64,000 nucleotides of DNA from Cepaea nemoralis. Lineage: Eukaryota; Mollusca; Gastropoda; Stylommatophora; Helicidae. The stretch spans positions 140,001 to 204,000 of the forward strand of contig JACEFZ010027949.1 in the NCBI GenBank assembly GCA_014155875.1, given 5' to 3'. The notes under the pieces are model-generated. The model did not search any database and was not told the origin of the DNA. It worked only from the letters and a program-made list of their open reading frames with translations. Below, piece after piece: positions 20,471 through 63,814 of this stretch. The stretch's first letter is position 1, and each line of letters opens with the position of its first letter. The position numbers were made by a program, and so were the translations under genes.

Positions 20471-21020
20471 CCTATGCAAACTTCTCTCTCGTCAAATGTC
20501 TCTCTTATCAAACGCATTTCTCATCAAATGTCTCTTTCATCAAACGTCTCTCTTATCAAATATCCCTCTCGTCAAATGTCTCTCGTATCAAACGCATTTC
20601 TCATCAAATGTCTCTTTCATCAAACGTCTCTCTTATCAAATATCCCTCTCATCAAACGTCTCTCAACAAATGTCTCCCTCACCAAATATCTCTCCCATCA
20701 AATGTCTCCATCTCCAAATGTCTCTCTCACCAAATGTCTCCATCACTAAATGCCTCTTTCATCAAACTCTCTCATCGAACGCTTCTCTCAACAAATGTCG
20801 CTCTCATCACATGTCTCACACACCAAATGTCTCTATTTGTAAATGTCTCTCTTGTCAAATGTCTCTCTCATCAAATGTTTCTCTCAGCAAATATCTTTCT
20901 TACCAAATATCTCTCTCACCAAATGTCTTTCTGTCGAAATGTCTCTATTTGTAAATGTCTCTATGACGAAATGTCTCTTTCATCTAATGTCTCTCTCGTC
21001 AAATGTCTCTCACAGCAAAT
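20471..21020. repeat. 16-bp minisatellite
   Basis: About 34 degenerate units of the form ATCAAATGTCTCTCTC. Three units make 48 bp, so all three frames can read through as Ser/Leu/Asn-rich peptides; these are not considered genes. The (TC)n block next door may be its source. Confidence 0.92.
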
Positions 21021-21186
21021 GTAAGGCGTAGATGTCTATCTTTCCTGTAGCTTTTAGTTGTAAACATACAGGATTCGTTCCACCCTTTTCAAGAATCACG
21101 ATTACGTTCAAACTCAACCATAATTAACGCGTTTCTTCTCCTGTGCTTGTCTTTAACTAGCAGTGGATCATCTATAGTCTTTAGAG

Positions 21187-21522
21187 CAGTGGTTCTCAAC
21201 CTGTGGGGAATCCCCCCCCCCCCCACAAGAACCAGTTACTTGATATTGTTTTCCCCTCTAAATTTTACAGTTCTGTACTTCTCGCCCTAATGAAATTCTT
21301 TTTATAACGTAAGTAGACCCGCAAGTCACGTTTTATGTAGATGTCTAGACTTGTTCTAGTATGTGTTATTAAATTTAGCTTCTATTTTTATGTATACTGT
21401 GTACGGCGAGGGGGGGGGGGGGACTTATAGGGAAGAAATTACAAAGGGGGGGGGGGGTTAGAATGATGTTCTGAACATATGGTAAAGAGGGGCATGGGCC
21501 AAAAAAAGGTTGAGAACCACTG
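21187..21522. mobile_element. hAT-type MITE, 336 bp, TSD CTTTAGAG
   Basis: Terminal inverted repeats CAGTGGTTCTCAACCT (start) and AGGTTGAGAACCACTG (end) match perfectly over 16 bp. An 8-bp duplication CTTTAGAG sits at 21179-21186 and 21523-21530. The interior has poly-C/poly-G runs and no coding frame. The terminus resembles hAT-Charlie group elements. Confidence 0.95.
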
Positions 21523-21602
21523 CTTTAGAGCATCTTCTGTGTTTTGGAATTTGTTTTTAGTCTCCATTATTGCTTATCCAGTGCACTCAGTTAATGCATT
21601 AA

Positions 21603-21907
21603 ACTAAAAATTAAAAATAAATAAATAAATAAATAAAACAAATAAACACAACTAACCTTTACACTGCAAAAATTACTAACCACTAAACTGTCCAAATAGT
21701 AACCACTAAACTTTCCAAATACAAACCACTAAACTGCCCAAATACTAACCACTAAACTATCCAAATAATAACCACTAAACTGTCTAAATACTAACCACTA
21801 AATTGCCCAAATACTAATAACTAAACTGTCCAAATACTAACCACTAAACTATCCAAATACTAACCACTAAACTGCCCAAATAATAACCATTAAACTGTCC
21901 AAATACA
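21603..21907. repeat. (AAAT)n tract and 23-bp tandem repeat, 10 copies
   Basis: A short AAAT run (21603-21640) precedes ten units of ACCACTAAACTGTCCAAATA plus 3 bases (21678-21907). The stretch 21910-22415 shows nothing recognisable. Confidence 0.92.
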
Positions 21908-22419
21908 AACCCAAATAATTGATCAGTGGCCATTGAGTGTTAGATGAGTAAAGTTTTCAAATGTTAATGTTCGTGGATTAAGCTATGGAAATCTACCACA
22001 AGATTATACTATACAAACTAGTTTGCTACAATTTGTTTTCTTGATCTATGAATATGTGAACTGGCTCCAAGAGCCATGCTAATGAAATACTACCAAACGT
22101 CTATTAATAAATATAATTCTAAGTTTATTTCGTGCCTGGTGGTCTCTGGAACGTTTTTCAATTCACCCAGCGCTGTCTGATTGGTGCAAGCGGGAATCAT
22201 TGATCCAAATATAAATGGAGAAAAGTCTGTTTACGTTAGTTACGGCCTGAGAGTAAAGTGGGGTACAGTACGACGTATGTGTAGGCACAGTAAAGATAGA
22301 CAGATTTTCTTAGCCTCAAGGGCTTCCCTTCTTTCATATTTTCCATGTGGAGTACTAGTTGCAGATGTGGTGTAGTTTCAATGTGTTTACTGTAAGTGCG
22401 TTTTCTATTTTAGTATTCC

Positions 22420-22652
22420 GCAGCCAGTGTTGTGGCAATGAATCCGTTTCGTAATTCCCCGACGTATCAAATTGAGGGTTTGAAATCAGCTCCAGACGAT
22501 TTGGAAGCAGATCACATTGCGTCGATTTCGATGGTATAGGCGTCGGCCGTTCAGTAATCAATGGCAAACTAATGAACGTACAAATTGCTTAGTAAATCAC
22601 AAAAGGGTCAAAATACTAGGGTTGATTGTGACGTCATGTAAAGGACATGCAA
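22420..22652 (+). mobile_element. SINE-A copy, diverged
   Basis: Carries GGCCGTTCAG, CAATGGCAAACTAATGAACG and GACGTCATGTAAAGGACATG from the family body. Confidence 0.75.
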
Positions 22653-22852
22653 CTAATCTTATTCTGCAGCCCTTGTTTGGGAGGTAATATAATATTGAGT
22701 AGATATTAATAATTGAGCCAATTCTTAAGTGCGGAAGAGAATCATGGACAGTTTGTAGACAAATGAGGAATTATGTGGGAGCTACGAGATGTGGTTTTAT
22801 AGAAGGAGGACGAGAACCCCGTCGACGGATATTTTTGTTTTTTAAATGTTGC

Positions 22853-23095
22853 ATATCCCTTACAGGAGGTTGCAGTCAACACCAGCATTTTTCAGCTGCT
22901 ATTGGTGTACTGGGTAAGTTTTTACGTTCAGTAGTTTGCCATTGGTTTCTGAACGACCGGCTCCCATACCAACACGTTATAACACAACGCGACACGGTCT
23001 GCTGCACAAATCGGTCGCGGCTGCGTTTACAACGCCTGGTAAGCGGCTCACGAACCACGTTCGCAAGTCTTTGGCCACGGAGTCCGGACGGATAT
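22853..23095 (-). mobile_element. SINE-A copy, inverted relative to its neighbour
   Basis: Reverse complement of the family, from the 3' end (GCATATCCCTTACAGGA) to the head (CTTTGGCCACGGAG). Opposes the + copy at 22420 across a 200-bp spacer that holds a LINE-beta fragment (22715-22760). Confidence 0.8.
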
Positions 23096-23104
23096 ACAGA
23101 GCAA

Positions 23105-23420
23105 TAAAGATGTCTTGCAAAAAGTGAACTCAGAAAGAGAACTGGTTACTGGCATCAGAAGAAGACAGTCCACATTCTTTAGCCAAGTTATGATAAGGGG
23201 ATAGCTGGAGGGGAGGAGAGGCAGTGGGAAATGAAGAGAGAAGATACTGGATAGTTTGACATCATGGCATCGTAATCAAATATGATTGGCAGAATAAGAG
23301 ACAGAAGGCCGTGGATAGACATGAAAACCAATACTACACGGCATGGACTATAAGAAGATTGGCAACACACGAGACAGATGGCTGTGGAAAGACATGATCA
23401 TCAACGCCACACGGCGCAAA
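23105..23420 (+). pseudogene. LINE C-terminal debris
   Basis: Fragments such as ELVTGIRRRQSTFFSQ followed by a tandemly diverged block (ACGGCATGGACTATAAGAAG and ACGGCGCAAACTATAAAAAG). Reading frames are broken throughout. Confidence 0.5.
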
Positions 23421-23454
23421 CTATAAAAAGAAGATTCACCATTACAAGAGGAAC

Positions 23455-23665
23455 CGCGGTTTCACAGTGGCTAGCTCGCCTTCTAGCCCGGTATGATGAT
23501 CATGGGTTCGAGTTTGCATTCAGGCGGCTGTTTTAAAACCACTTTGGCTCCCAGGTCTAGCGAGCCTAAACTAGGAACCAGGAAATGTTTTGGGAAGTCA
23601 AAGCTGCCGTCGTGATATTAACCACCCTACTCTTTGAATGCTGATGGGTCTATAAAAATATGGAT
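23455..23665 (+). mobile_element. SINE-D (tRNA-derived)
   Basis: Head with A-box-like CAGTGGCTAGC and B-box GGGTTCGAGTT at tRNA spacing, then a unique body. Only one copy is recognised in this window. Confidence 0.6.
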
Positions 23666-23764
23666 CTAGCACTATATATCCATAATCCCCTTGTCGGTTA
23701 AAAAGGGTCCTTTTGTTTCCTAGTATAAATCGGAGACGTTTTACTGTAACTTAACTGTTGTTGT

Positions 23765-24430
23765 TTTATTGTGGCCGTGAACGTGGAGGTATGGCTGCCA
23801 ACAAGGAGGCAGAAGAGGAAGATACTGTATAGCAGGTCAGTTGAGGCAAGAATCTTATGTCACAGCACTCTGGAATTCGCATATCTGCTCCGTCCTCATC
23901 TTCAACAGCCAGCGAAGAGTGCCAATAATAATGGTTGTAGTTAGTTGCATATCCTTTACAGGACGTCCCAGTCATCCCCAGCATTTTTTAGCTGTTCGTG
24001 ATTTCTTGGCAGGTTTACGTTCAGTAGTTTGCCATTGCTTGAACGACCGGCACTCATACCTTGGTAAGGGAAACCAACTTAACACGGCATGCTTCTAATT
24101 CGCCTGCTGCTGTGTTTCGAACGCGGTATGCGGGATTACGAACTGCATTCGTAGCTTTTCTCCACAGAGCTGGCTTAATAGTAGTAGCAGTTGCAATCTG
24201 ATTATGTGTCCGCCTGGTTGTTCCTCGGAGTACCGATTGTCGATAAGATCCTCTGGTCACTCCCTGGAGCACCGTTCTCCCCAGGTTATGCTGATTTATC
24301 AGTTTACCCACACTATACACACCACCCCATAGGGTCCTCACCACACCTGCCTTATCATGCACCAATACCCCACCAAGGAGTGCACACCCAGCCCATGTGT
24401 CCGCCTGATTGTTTCCCAGCATACCAGCAT
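23765..24430 (-). pseudogene. LINE-alpha 3' end interrupted by SINE-A
   Basis: The LINE parts 23765-23936 and 24181-24430 encode, on the minus strand, GNNQADTWAGCALLGGVL (RNase H end) and the terminal LRWLL-like region. A minus-strand SINE-A copy (23937-24180) splits them at the point where intact copies read continuously (compare 28285-28330). Confidence 0.75.
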
Positions 24431-24519
24431 GTCGTGTATATCAACTTGAGCCTACGGATTACAGTAGCTTCTATGCTGTCATTACTGGACTACAGCGCTA
24501 CTTCAAAGCTATAGCTATA

Positions 24520-25085
24520 TAATGAGTTGAGTTGAGCTAGGAACCGACATCACTGCACTCAGGACATTCTCATACCCGCTCCGTCCCCTCGTTCAACAGC
24601 CAGCGAAGAGTCAAACTACTAATCGTTCCCATCGCTATCTGATTGAAGGTTTTCCTGGTCTCTTCCCTCTCAGTTTTGAGATTCTACCAGAACCCCTACC
24701 GATCACCCGCAATATCATTCTTTCCACATACGGGTTCTCAGTCTGTTCCCCCACCTTCTCCACCTGGTCCCAAAGGCGCACGTCCACCCCTCCCTTGTCC
24801 ATAGATAATCTACCACCAAGAGGTGCATTCCCTGCCAGCCTATCAGCCTGTTCATTCCCCCGCACTCCCGCATGGCCAGGGCAAACATCCATACAATTCT
24901 CACAATCTGTGACCTCTAAAGCGAGGATAGCCATTCCACACGAAACATTCCGTTCTCCACCTTACCTAGCATACTCCTTGAGTTCATAAAGAATGCAATG
25001 CGTGTGCAGTGGTCTCTTCTAACCAACGGAATGCCGCTGTTACTGCTTCCATCTCCATTCTCCTGCTGGAGATCTTAGAAGCTAT
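24520..25085 (-). pseudogene. LINE-alpha RNase H fragment
   Basis: The minus strand encodes CPGHAGVRGNEQADRLAGNA, RLWDQVEKVGEQ and PYVERMILR, followed by the family 3' tail of CAACT repeats at 24520-24535. Frames break near 24640 and 24935. Confidence 0.8.
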
Positions 25086-25105
25086 TTAATGAATGTATGG
25101 TTAGA

Positions 25106-25325
25106 GAGTCAGCGGCTGTGACCTAAGGGTGGAGAACACAGTCTCGCAATCCCTACACACCGGGTTTGAAATCAGCAGCAGATCGCTATGCGTTGATTTT
25201 CACAATGATATAAGCTTCGACCTTTCAGAAAGCAATAGTAAACTATTTAACGTGTCTAGAAAATCACAAACAACCTATAAATACCGTGGTTGATAGCAAA
25301 GTCCTGTAAACAACATAAACTAACT
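25106..25325 (+). mobile_element. SINE-A copy
   Basis: Diverged but collinear with the family, ending AAAGTCCTGTAAACAACAT. Confidence 0.7.
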
Positions 25326-25454
25326 TACTAGCAATTATAAATAAGCCTGTGATGACGCCGTAATAGCATGAGAAACACATTCGAAGGAAATAATATGAAT
25401 TTATAGAATCAATAACACATCTCATGTTGTACTTCCAACTGTACGCATTTTATA

Positions 25455-25570
25455 TATAATCATTCAGGAATCAATGCCAAACTACTGGACGTAAAATTGC
25501 CTACACAATCACAACCAATAAATGCTGGGGTTGATTTCAACGTCCTGTACAGGACATACAACCAACTTTT
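25455..25570 (+). mobile_element. SINE-A 3' half, abutting the C12orf56-like start codon
   Basis: Carries CAATGCCAAACTACTGGACG, AAATGCTGGGGTTGATTTCA and GTCCTGTACAGGACATACAA, then CCAACTTTT running directly into the ATG at 25571. Other family members end with the same ACTTTTA-like tail. Confidence 0.85.
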
Positions 25571-56777
<31,207 letters not shown>

Positions 56778-56829
56778 GTCAGGGGCTTTTGGTTTGTATG
56801 TGTGGTGGTGTTGACATTTAGTAATAGTG

Positions 56830-57078
56830 GTGATTGTGGCAAGAAGTGGTCACCGTAGTGGCTTGTGGTGATTGTAACAGGCGGTGATCACCTTAGTTGC
56901 TGGTGGTAATTGTGCCAAGAAGTGGTCACCTTAGTTGTTGGTGGTGATTGTGACAAAAAGTGGTGCCCTTAGTTGCTGATGGTGATTGTGACAAGAAGTG
57001 GTAAACTTAGTAGCTTGTGGTGATTGTGACAGGCGGTGATCAAGTTAGTTGCTGGTGGCGATTGTGACAGACAGTGAT
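56830..57078. repeat. ~45-bp degenerate GT-rich tandem repeat
   Basis: About 5-6 units of GGTGGTGATTGTGACAAGAA plus GTGGTCACCTTAGTTGCT. Lies just left of the 78-bp array and shares its GGTGATNGT wording. Confidence 0.8.
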
Positions 57079-57171
57079 AACTATAATAGCGTGGGGGTGG
57101 GGGTGGTGATTGGTGTCGTCATTATGGTTATTATAAAGATAGTAAACATACGTATGGTGAGAGCGATAATA

Positions 57172-60100
57172 ATTATGTTGGTAGTGGTGATAGTCATAAC
57201 GAAGTTGGTAATGATTATGTTAATACTGAACATGATTATAATGGAAGTACTAGTGGTGGTAGCGGTGATAGTCATAACGAAGTTGGTAATGATTATGTTT
57301 AATACTGAACATGATTATAATGGAAGTACTAGTGGTGGTAGTGGTGATAGTCATAACGAAGTTGGTAATGATTATGTTGGTAGTGGTGATAGTCATAACG
57401 AAGTTGGTAATGATTATGTTGGTAGTGGTGATAGTCATAACGAAGTTGGTAATGATTATGTTAATACTGAACATGATTATAATGGAAGTACTAGTGTGTG
57501 GAGCGGTGATAGTCATAACGAAGTTGGTAATGATTATGTTAATACTGAACATGATTATAATGGAAGTACTAGTGGTGGTAGCGGTGATAGTCATAACGAA
57601 GTTGGTAATGATTATGTTAATACTGAACATGATTATAATGGAAGTACTAGTGGTGGTAGCGGTGATAGTCATAACGAAGTTGTAATGATTATGTTAATAC
57701 TGAACATGATTATAATGGAAGTACTAGTGGTGGTAGTGGTGATAGTCATAACGAAGTTGGTAATGATTATGTTAATACTGAACATGATTATAATGGAAGT
57801 ACTAGTGGTGGTAGTGGTGATAGTCATAACGAAGTTGGTAATGATTATGTTAATACTGAACATGATTATAATGGAAGTACTAGTGGTGGTAGCGGTGATA
57901 GTCATAACGAAGTTGGTAATGATTATGTTTATACTGAACATGATTATAATGGAAGTACTAGTGGTGGTAGCGGTGATAGTCATAACGAAGTTGTAATGAT
58001 TATGTTAATACTGAACATGATTATAATGGAAGTACTAGTGGTGGTAGTGGTGATAGTCATAACGAAGTTGTAATGATTATGTTAATACTGAACATGATTA
58101 TAATGGAAGTACTAGTGGTGGTAGTGGTGAAGTCATAACGAAGTTGTATGATTATGTTAATACTGAACATGATTATAATGGAAGTACTAGTGGTGGTAGT
58201 GGTGATAGTCATAACGAAGTTGGTAATGATTATGTTATACTGAACATGATTATAATGGAAGTACTAGTGGTGGTAGCGGTGATAGTCATAACGAAGTTGG
58301 TAATGATATGTTAATACTGAACATGATTATAATGGAAGTACTAGTGGTGGTAGCGGTGATAGTCATAACGAAGTTGGTAATGATTATGTTAATACTGAAC
58401 ATGATTATAATGGAAGTACTAGTGGTGGTAGCGGTGATAGTCATAACGAAGTTGGTAATGATTATGTTAATACTGACATGATTATAATGGAAGTACTAGT
58501 GGTGGTAGTGGTGATAGTCATAACGAAGTTGGTAATGATTATGTTAATACTGAACATGATTATAATGGAAGTACTAGTGGTGGTAGCGTGATAGTCATAA
58601 CGAAGTTGGTAATGATTATGTTAATACTGAACATGATTATAATGGAAGTACTAGTGGTGGTAGCGGTGATAGTCATAACGAAGTGGTAATGATTATGTTA
58701 ATACTGAACATGATATAATGGAAGTACTAGTGGTGGTAGCGGTGATAGTCATAACGAAGTTGGTAATGATTATGTTAATACTGAACATGATTAAATGGAA
58801 GTACTAGTGGTGGTAGCGGTGATAGTCATAACGAAGTTGGTAATGATTATGTTAATACTGAACATGATATATGGAAGTACTAGTGGTGGTAGCGGTGATA
58901 GTCATAACGAAGTTGGTAATGATTATGTTAATACTGAACATGATTATAATGGAAGTACTAGTGGTGGTAGCGGTGATAGTCATAACGAAGTGGTAATGAT
59001 TATGTAAATACTGAACATGATTATAATGGAAGTACTAGTGGTGGTAGCGGTGATAGTCATAACGAAGTTGGTAATGATTATGTTATATGAACATGATTAT
59101 AATGGAAGTACTAGTGGTGGTAGCGGTGATAGTCATAACGAAGTGGTAATGATTATGTTATACTGAACATGATTATAATGGAAGTACTAGTGGTGGTAGC
59201 GGTGATAGTCATAACGAAGTTGGTAATGATTATGTTAATACTGAACATGATTATAATGGAAGTACTAGTGGTGGTAGCGGTGATAGTCATAACGAAGTTG
59301 GTAATGATTATGTTAATACTGAACATGATTATAATGGAAGTACTAGTGGTGGTAGCGGTGATAGTCATAACGAAGTTGGTAATGATTATGTTAATACTGA
59401 ACATGATTATAATGGAAGTACTAGTGGTGGTAGCGGTGATAGTCATAACGAAGTTGGTAATGATTATGTTAATACTGAACATGATTATAATGGAAGTACT
59501 AGTGGTGGTAGCGGTGATAGTCATAACGAAGTTGGTAATGATTATGTTAATACTGAACATGATTATAATGGAAGTACTAGTGGTGGGTAGCGGTGATAGT
59601 CATAACGAAGTTGGTAATGATTATGTTAATACTGAACATGATTATAATGGAAGTACTAGTGGTGGTAGCGGTGATAGTCATAACGAAGTTGGTAATGATT
59701 ATGTTAATACTGAACATGATTATAATGGAAGTACTAGTGGTGGTAGCGGTGATAGTCATAACGAAGTTGGTAATGATTATGTTAATACTGAACATGATTA
59801 TAATGGAAGTACTAGTGGTGGTAGCGGTGATAGTCATAACGAAGTTGGTAATGATTATGTTAATACTGAACATGATTATAATGGAAGTACTAGTGGTGGT
59901 AGCGGTGATAGTCATAACGAAGTTGGTAATGATTATGTTAATACTGAACTGATTATAATGGAAGTACTAGTGGTGGTAGCGGTGATAGTCATAACGAAGT
60001 TGGTAATGATTATGTTAATACTGAACATGATTATAATGGAAGTACTAGTGGTGGTAGCGGTGATAGTCATAACGAAGTTGGTAATGATTATGTTAATACT

Positions 60101-63100
60101 GAACATGATTATAATGGAAGTACTAGTGGTGGTAGCGGTGATAGTCATAACGAAGTTGGTAATGATTATGTTAATACTGAACATGATTATAATGGAAGTA
60201 CTAGTGGTGGTAGCGGTGATAGTCATAACGAAGTTGGTAATGATTATGTTAATACTGAACATGATTATAATGGAAGTACTAGTGGTGTAGCGGTGATAGT
60301 CATAACGAAGTTGGTAATGATTATGTTAATACTGAACATGATTTAATGGAAGTACTAGTGGTGGTAGCGGTGATAGTCATAACGAAGTTGGTAATGATTA
60401 TGTTAATACTGAACATGATTATAATGGAAGTACTAGTGGTGGTAGCGGTGATAGTCATAACGAAGTTGGTAATGATTATGTTAATACTGAACATGATTAT
60501 AATGGAAGTACTAGTGGTGGTAGCGGTGATAGTCATAACGAAGTTGTAATGATTATGTTAATACTGAACATGATTATAATGAAGTACTAGTGGTGGTAGC
60601 GGTGATAGTCATAACGAAGTTGGTAATGATTATGTTAATACTGAACATGATTATAATGGAAGTACTAGTGGTGGTAGCGGTGATAGTCATAACGAAGTTG
60701 GTAATGATTATGTTAATACTGAACATGATTATAATGGAAGTACTAGTGGTGGTAGCGGTGATAGTCATAACGAAGTTGGTAATGATTATGTTAATACTGA
60801 ACATGATTATAATGGAAGTACTAGTGGTGGTAGCGGTGATAGTCATAACGAAGTTGGTAATGATTATGTTAATACTGAACATGATTATAATGGAAGTACT
60901 AGTGGTGGTAGCGGTGATAGTCATAACGAAGTGGTATGATTATGTTAATACTGAACATGATTATAATGGAAGTACTAGTGGTGGTAGCGGTGATAGTCAT
61001 AACGAAGTTGGTATGATTATGTTAATACTGACATGATTATAATGGAATTACTAGTGGTGGTAGCGGTGATAGTCATAACGAAGTTGGTAATGATTATGTT
61101 AATACTGAACATGATTATAATGGAAGTATAGTGGTGGTAGCGTGATAGTCATAACGAAGTTGGTAATGATTATGTTAATACTGAACATGATTATAATGGA
61201 AGTACTAGTGGTGGTAGCGGTGATAGTCATAACGAAGTTGGTAATGATTATGTTAATACTGAACATGATTATAATGGAAGTACTAGTGGTGGTAGCGGTG
61301 ATAGTCATAACGAAGTTGGTAATGATTATGTTAATACTGAACATGATTATAATGGAAGTACTAGTGGTGGTAGCGGTGATAGTCATAACGAAGTTGATAA
61401 TGATTATGTTAATACTGAACATGATTATAATGGAAGTACTAGTGGTGGTAGCGGTGATAGTCATAACGAAGTTGGTAATGATTATGTTAATACTGAACAT
61501 GATTATAATGGAAGTATAGTGGTGGTAGCGGTGATAGTCATAACGAAGTTGGTAATGATTATGTTAATACTGACATGATTATAATGGAAGTACTAGTGGT
61601 GGTAGCGGTGATAGTCATAACGAAGTTGGTAATGATTATGTTAATACTGAACATGATTATAATGGAAGTACTAGTGGTGGTAGCGGTGATAGTCCATAAC
61701 GAAGTTGGTAATGATTATGTTAATACTGAACATGATTATAATGGAAGTACTAGTGGTGGTAGCGGTGATAGTCATAACGAAGTTGGTAATGATTATGTTA
61801 ATACTGAACATGATTATAATGGAAGTACTAGTGGTGGTAGCGGTGATAGTCATAACGAAGTTGGTAATGATTATGTTAATACTGACATGATTATAATGGA
61901 AGTACTAGTGGTGGTAGCGGTGATAGTCATAACGAAGTTGGTAATGATTATGTTAATACTGAACATGATTATAATGGAAGTACTAGTGGTGGTAGCGGTG
62001 ATAGTCATAACGAAGTTGGTAATGATTATGTTAATACTGAACATGATTATAATGGAAGTACTAGTGGTGGTAGCGGTGATAGTCATAACGATTTGTAATG
62101 ATTGTTAATACTGAACATGATTATAATGGAAGTACTAGTGGTGGTAGCGGTGATAGTCATAACGAAGTTGGTAATGATTATGTTAATACTGAACATGATT
62201 ATAATGGAAGTACTAGTGGTGGTAGCGGTGATAGTCATAACGAAGTTGGTAATGATTATGTTTAATACTGAACCATGATTATAATGGAAGTACTAGTGGT
62301 GGTAGCGGTGATAGTCATAACGAAGTTGTAATGATTATGTTAATACTGAACATGATATAAGGAAGTACTAGTGGTGGTAGCGGTGATAGTCATAACGAAG
62401 TTGGTAATGATTATGTTAATACTGAACATGATTATAATGGAAGTACTAGTGGTGGTAGCGGTGATAGTCATAACGAAGTTGGTAATGATTATGTTAATAC
62501 TGAACATGATTATAATGGAAGTACTAGTGGTGGTAGCGGTGATAGTCATAACGAAGTTGGTAATGATTATGTTAATACTGAACATGATTATAATGGAAGT
62601 ATAGTGGTGGTAGCGGTGATAGTCATAACGAAGTTGGTATGATTATGTTAATACTGAACATGATTATAATGGAAGTACTAGTGGTGGTAGCGGTGATAGT
62701 CATAACGAAGTTGGTAATGATTATGTTAATACTGAACATGATTATAATGGAAGTACTAGTGGTGGTAGCGGTGATAGTCATAACAGTTGGTAATGATTAT
62801 GTTAATACTGAACATGATTATAATGGAAGTACTAGTGGTGGTAGCGGTGATAGTCATAACGAAGTTGTAATGATTATGTAATACTGAACATGATTATAAT
62901 GGAAGTACTAGTGGTGGTAGCGGTGATAGTCATAACGAAGTTGGTAATGATTATGTTAATACTGAACATGATTATAATGGAAGTACTAGTGGTGGTAGCG
63001 GTGATAGTCATAACGAAGTTGGTAATGATTATGTTATACTGAACATGATTATAATGGAAGTACTAGTGTGGTAGCGGTGATAGTCATAACGAAGTTGGTA

Positions 63101-63622
63101 ATGATTATGTTAATACTGAACATGATTATAATGGAAGTACTAGTGGTGGTAGCGGTGATAGTCATAACGAAGTTGGTAATGATTATGTTAATACTGAACA
63201 TGATTATAATGGAAGTACTAGTGGTGGTAGCGGTGATAGTCATAACGAAGTTGGTAATGATTATGTTAATACTGAACATGATTATAATGGAAGTACTAGT
63301 GGTGGTAGCGGTGATAGTCATAACGAAGTTGTAATGATTATGTTAATACTGAACATGATTATAATGGAAGTACTAGTGGTGGTAGCGGTGATAGTCATAA
63401 CGAAGTTGGTAATGATTATGTTAATACTGAACATGATTATAATGGAAGTACTAGTGGTGGTAGCGGTGATAGTCATAACGAAGTTGGTAATGATTATGTT
63501 AATACTGAACATGATTATAATGGAAGTACTAGTGGTGGTAGCGGTGATAGTCATAATGAAGTTGGTAATGATTATGTTAATACTGAACATGATTATAATG
63601 GAAGTACTAGTGGTGGTAGCGG
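57172..63622. repeat. Large tandem array, 78-bp unit, about 83 copies
   Basis: Unit from GTTAATACTGAACATGATTA through GGAAGTACTAGTGGTGGTAG to GGTAATGATTAT (78 bp). 42-bp units lacking a 36-bp segment occur at the left end (57376-57460). A GTGGTAGTGGTG variant is confined to the left part; GTGGTAGCGGTG dominates elsewhere. Many single-base indels. Confidence 0.97.
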
Positions 63623-63814
63623 TTGCTCTTATGATGGCAATGCTGATGTTGGTAATAAGGCGATAATGATAGTGATGTGAAAGTATAACAATAGCCAGGG
63701 GTGTTTTCAGATTGTTCAGTCTGAGGATGTTTTCGCCGATGTTCTTGTTTAAATTATTGCATCCGTCGTGTTGCTTCACTGACTTATCTGTAGCAAGAGA
63801 TTAGCTCGGTTGCA

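Noticed and set aside
22763..23107. 114-aa open frame on the + strand
   Set aside because: It is an antisense reading of a SINE-A copy; the same peptide fragments recur wherever that SINE occurs.
57049..60290. Long open frames across the 78-bp array as a repeat protein gene
   Set aside because: Open frames follow from the 78-bp period. Three frames are open at once, indels break them, and there is no splice or promoter evidence.
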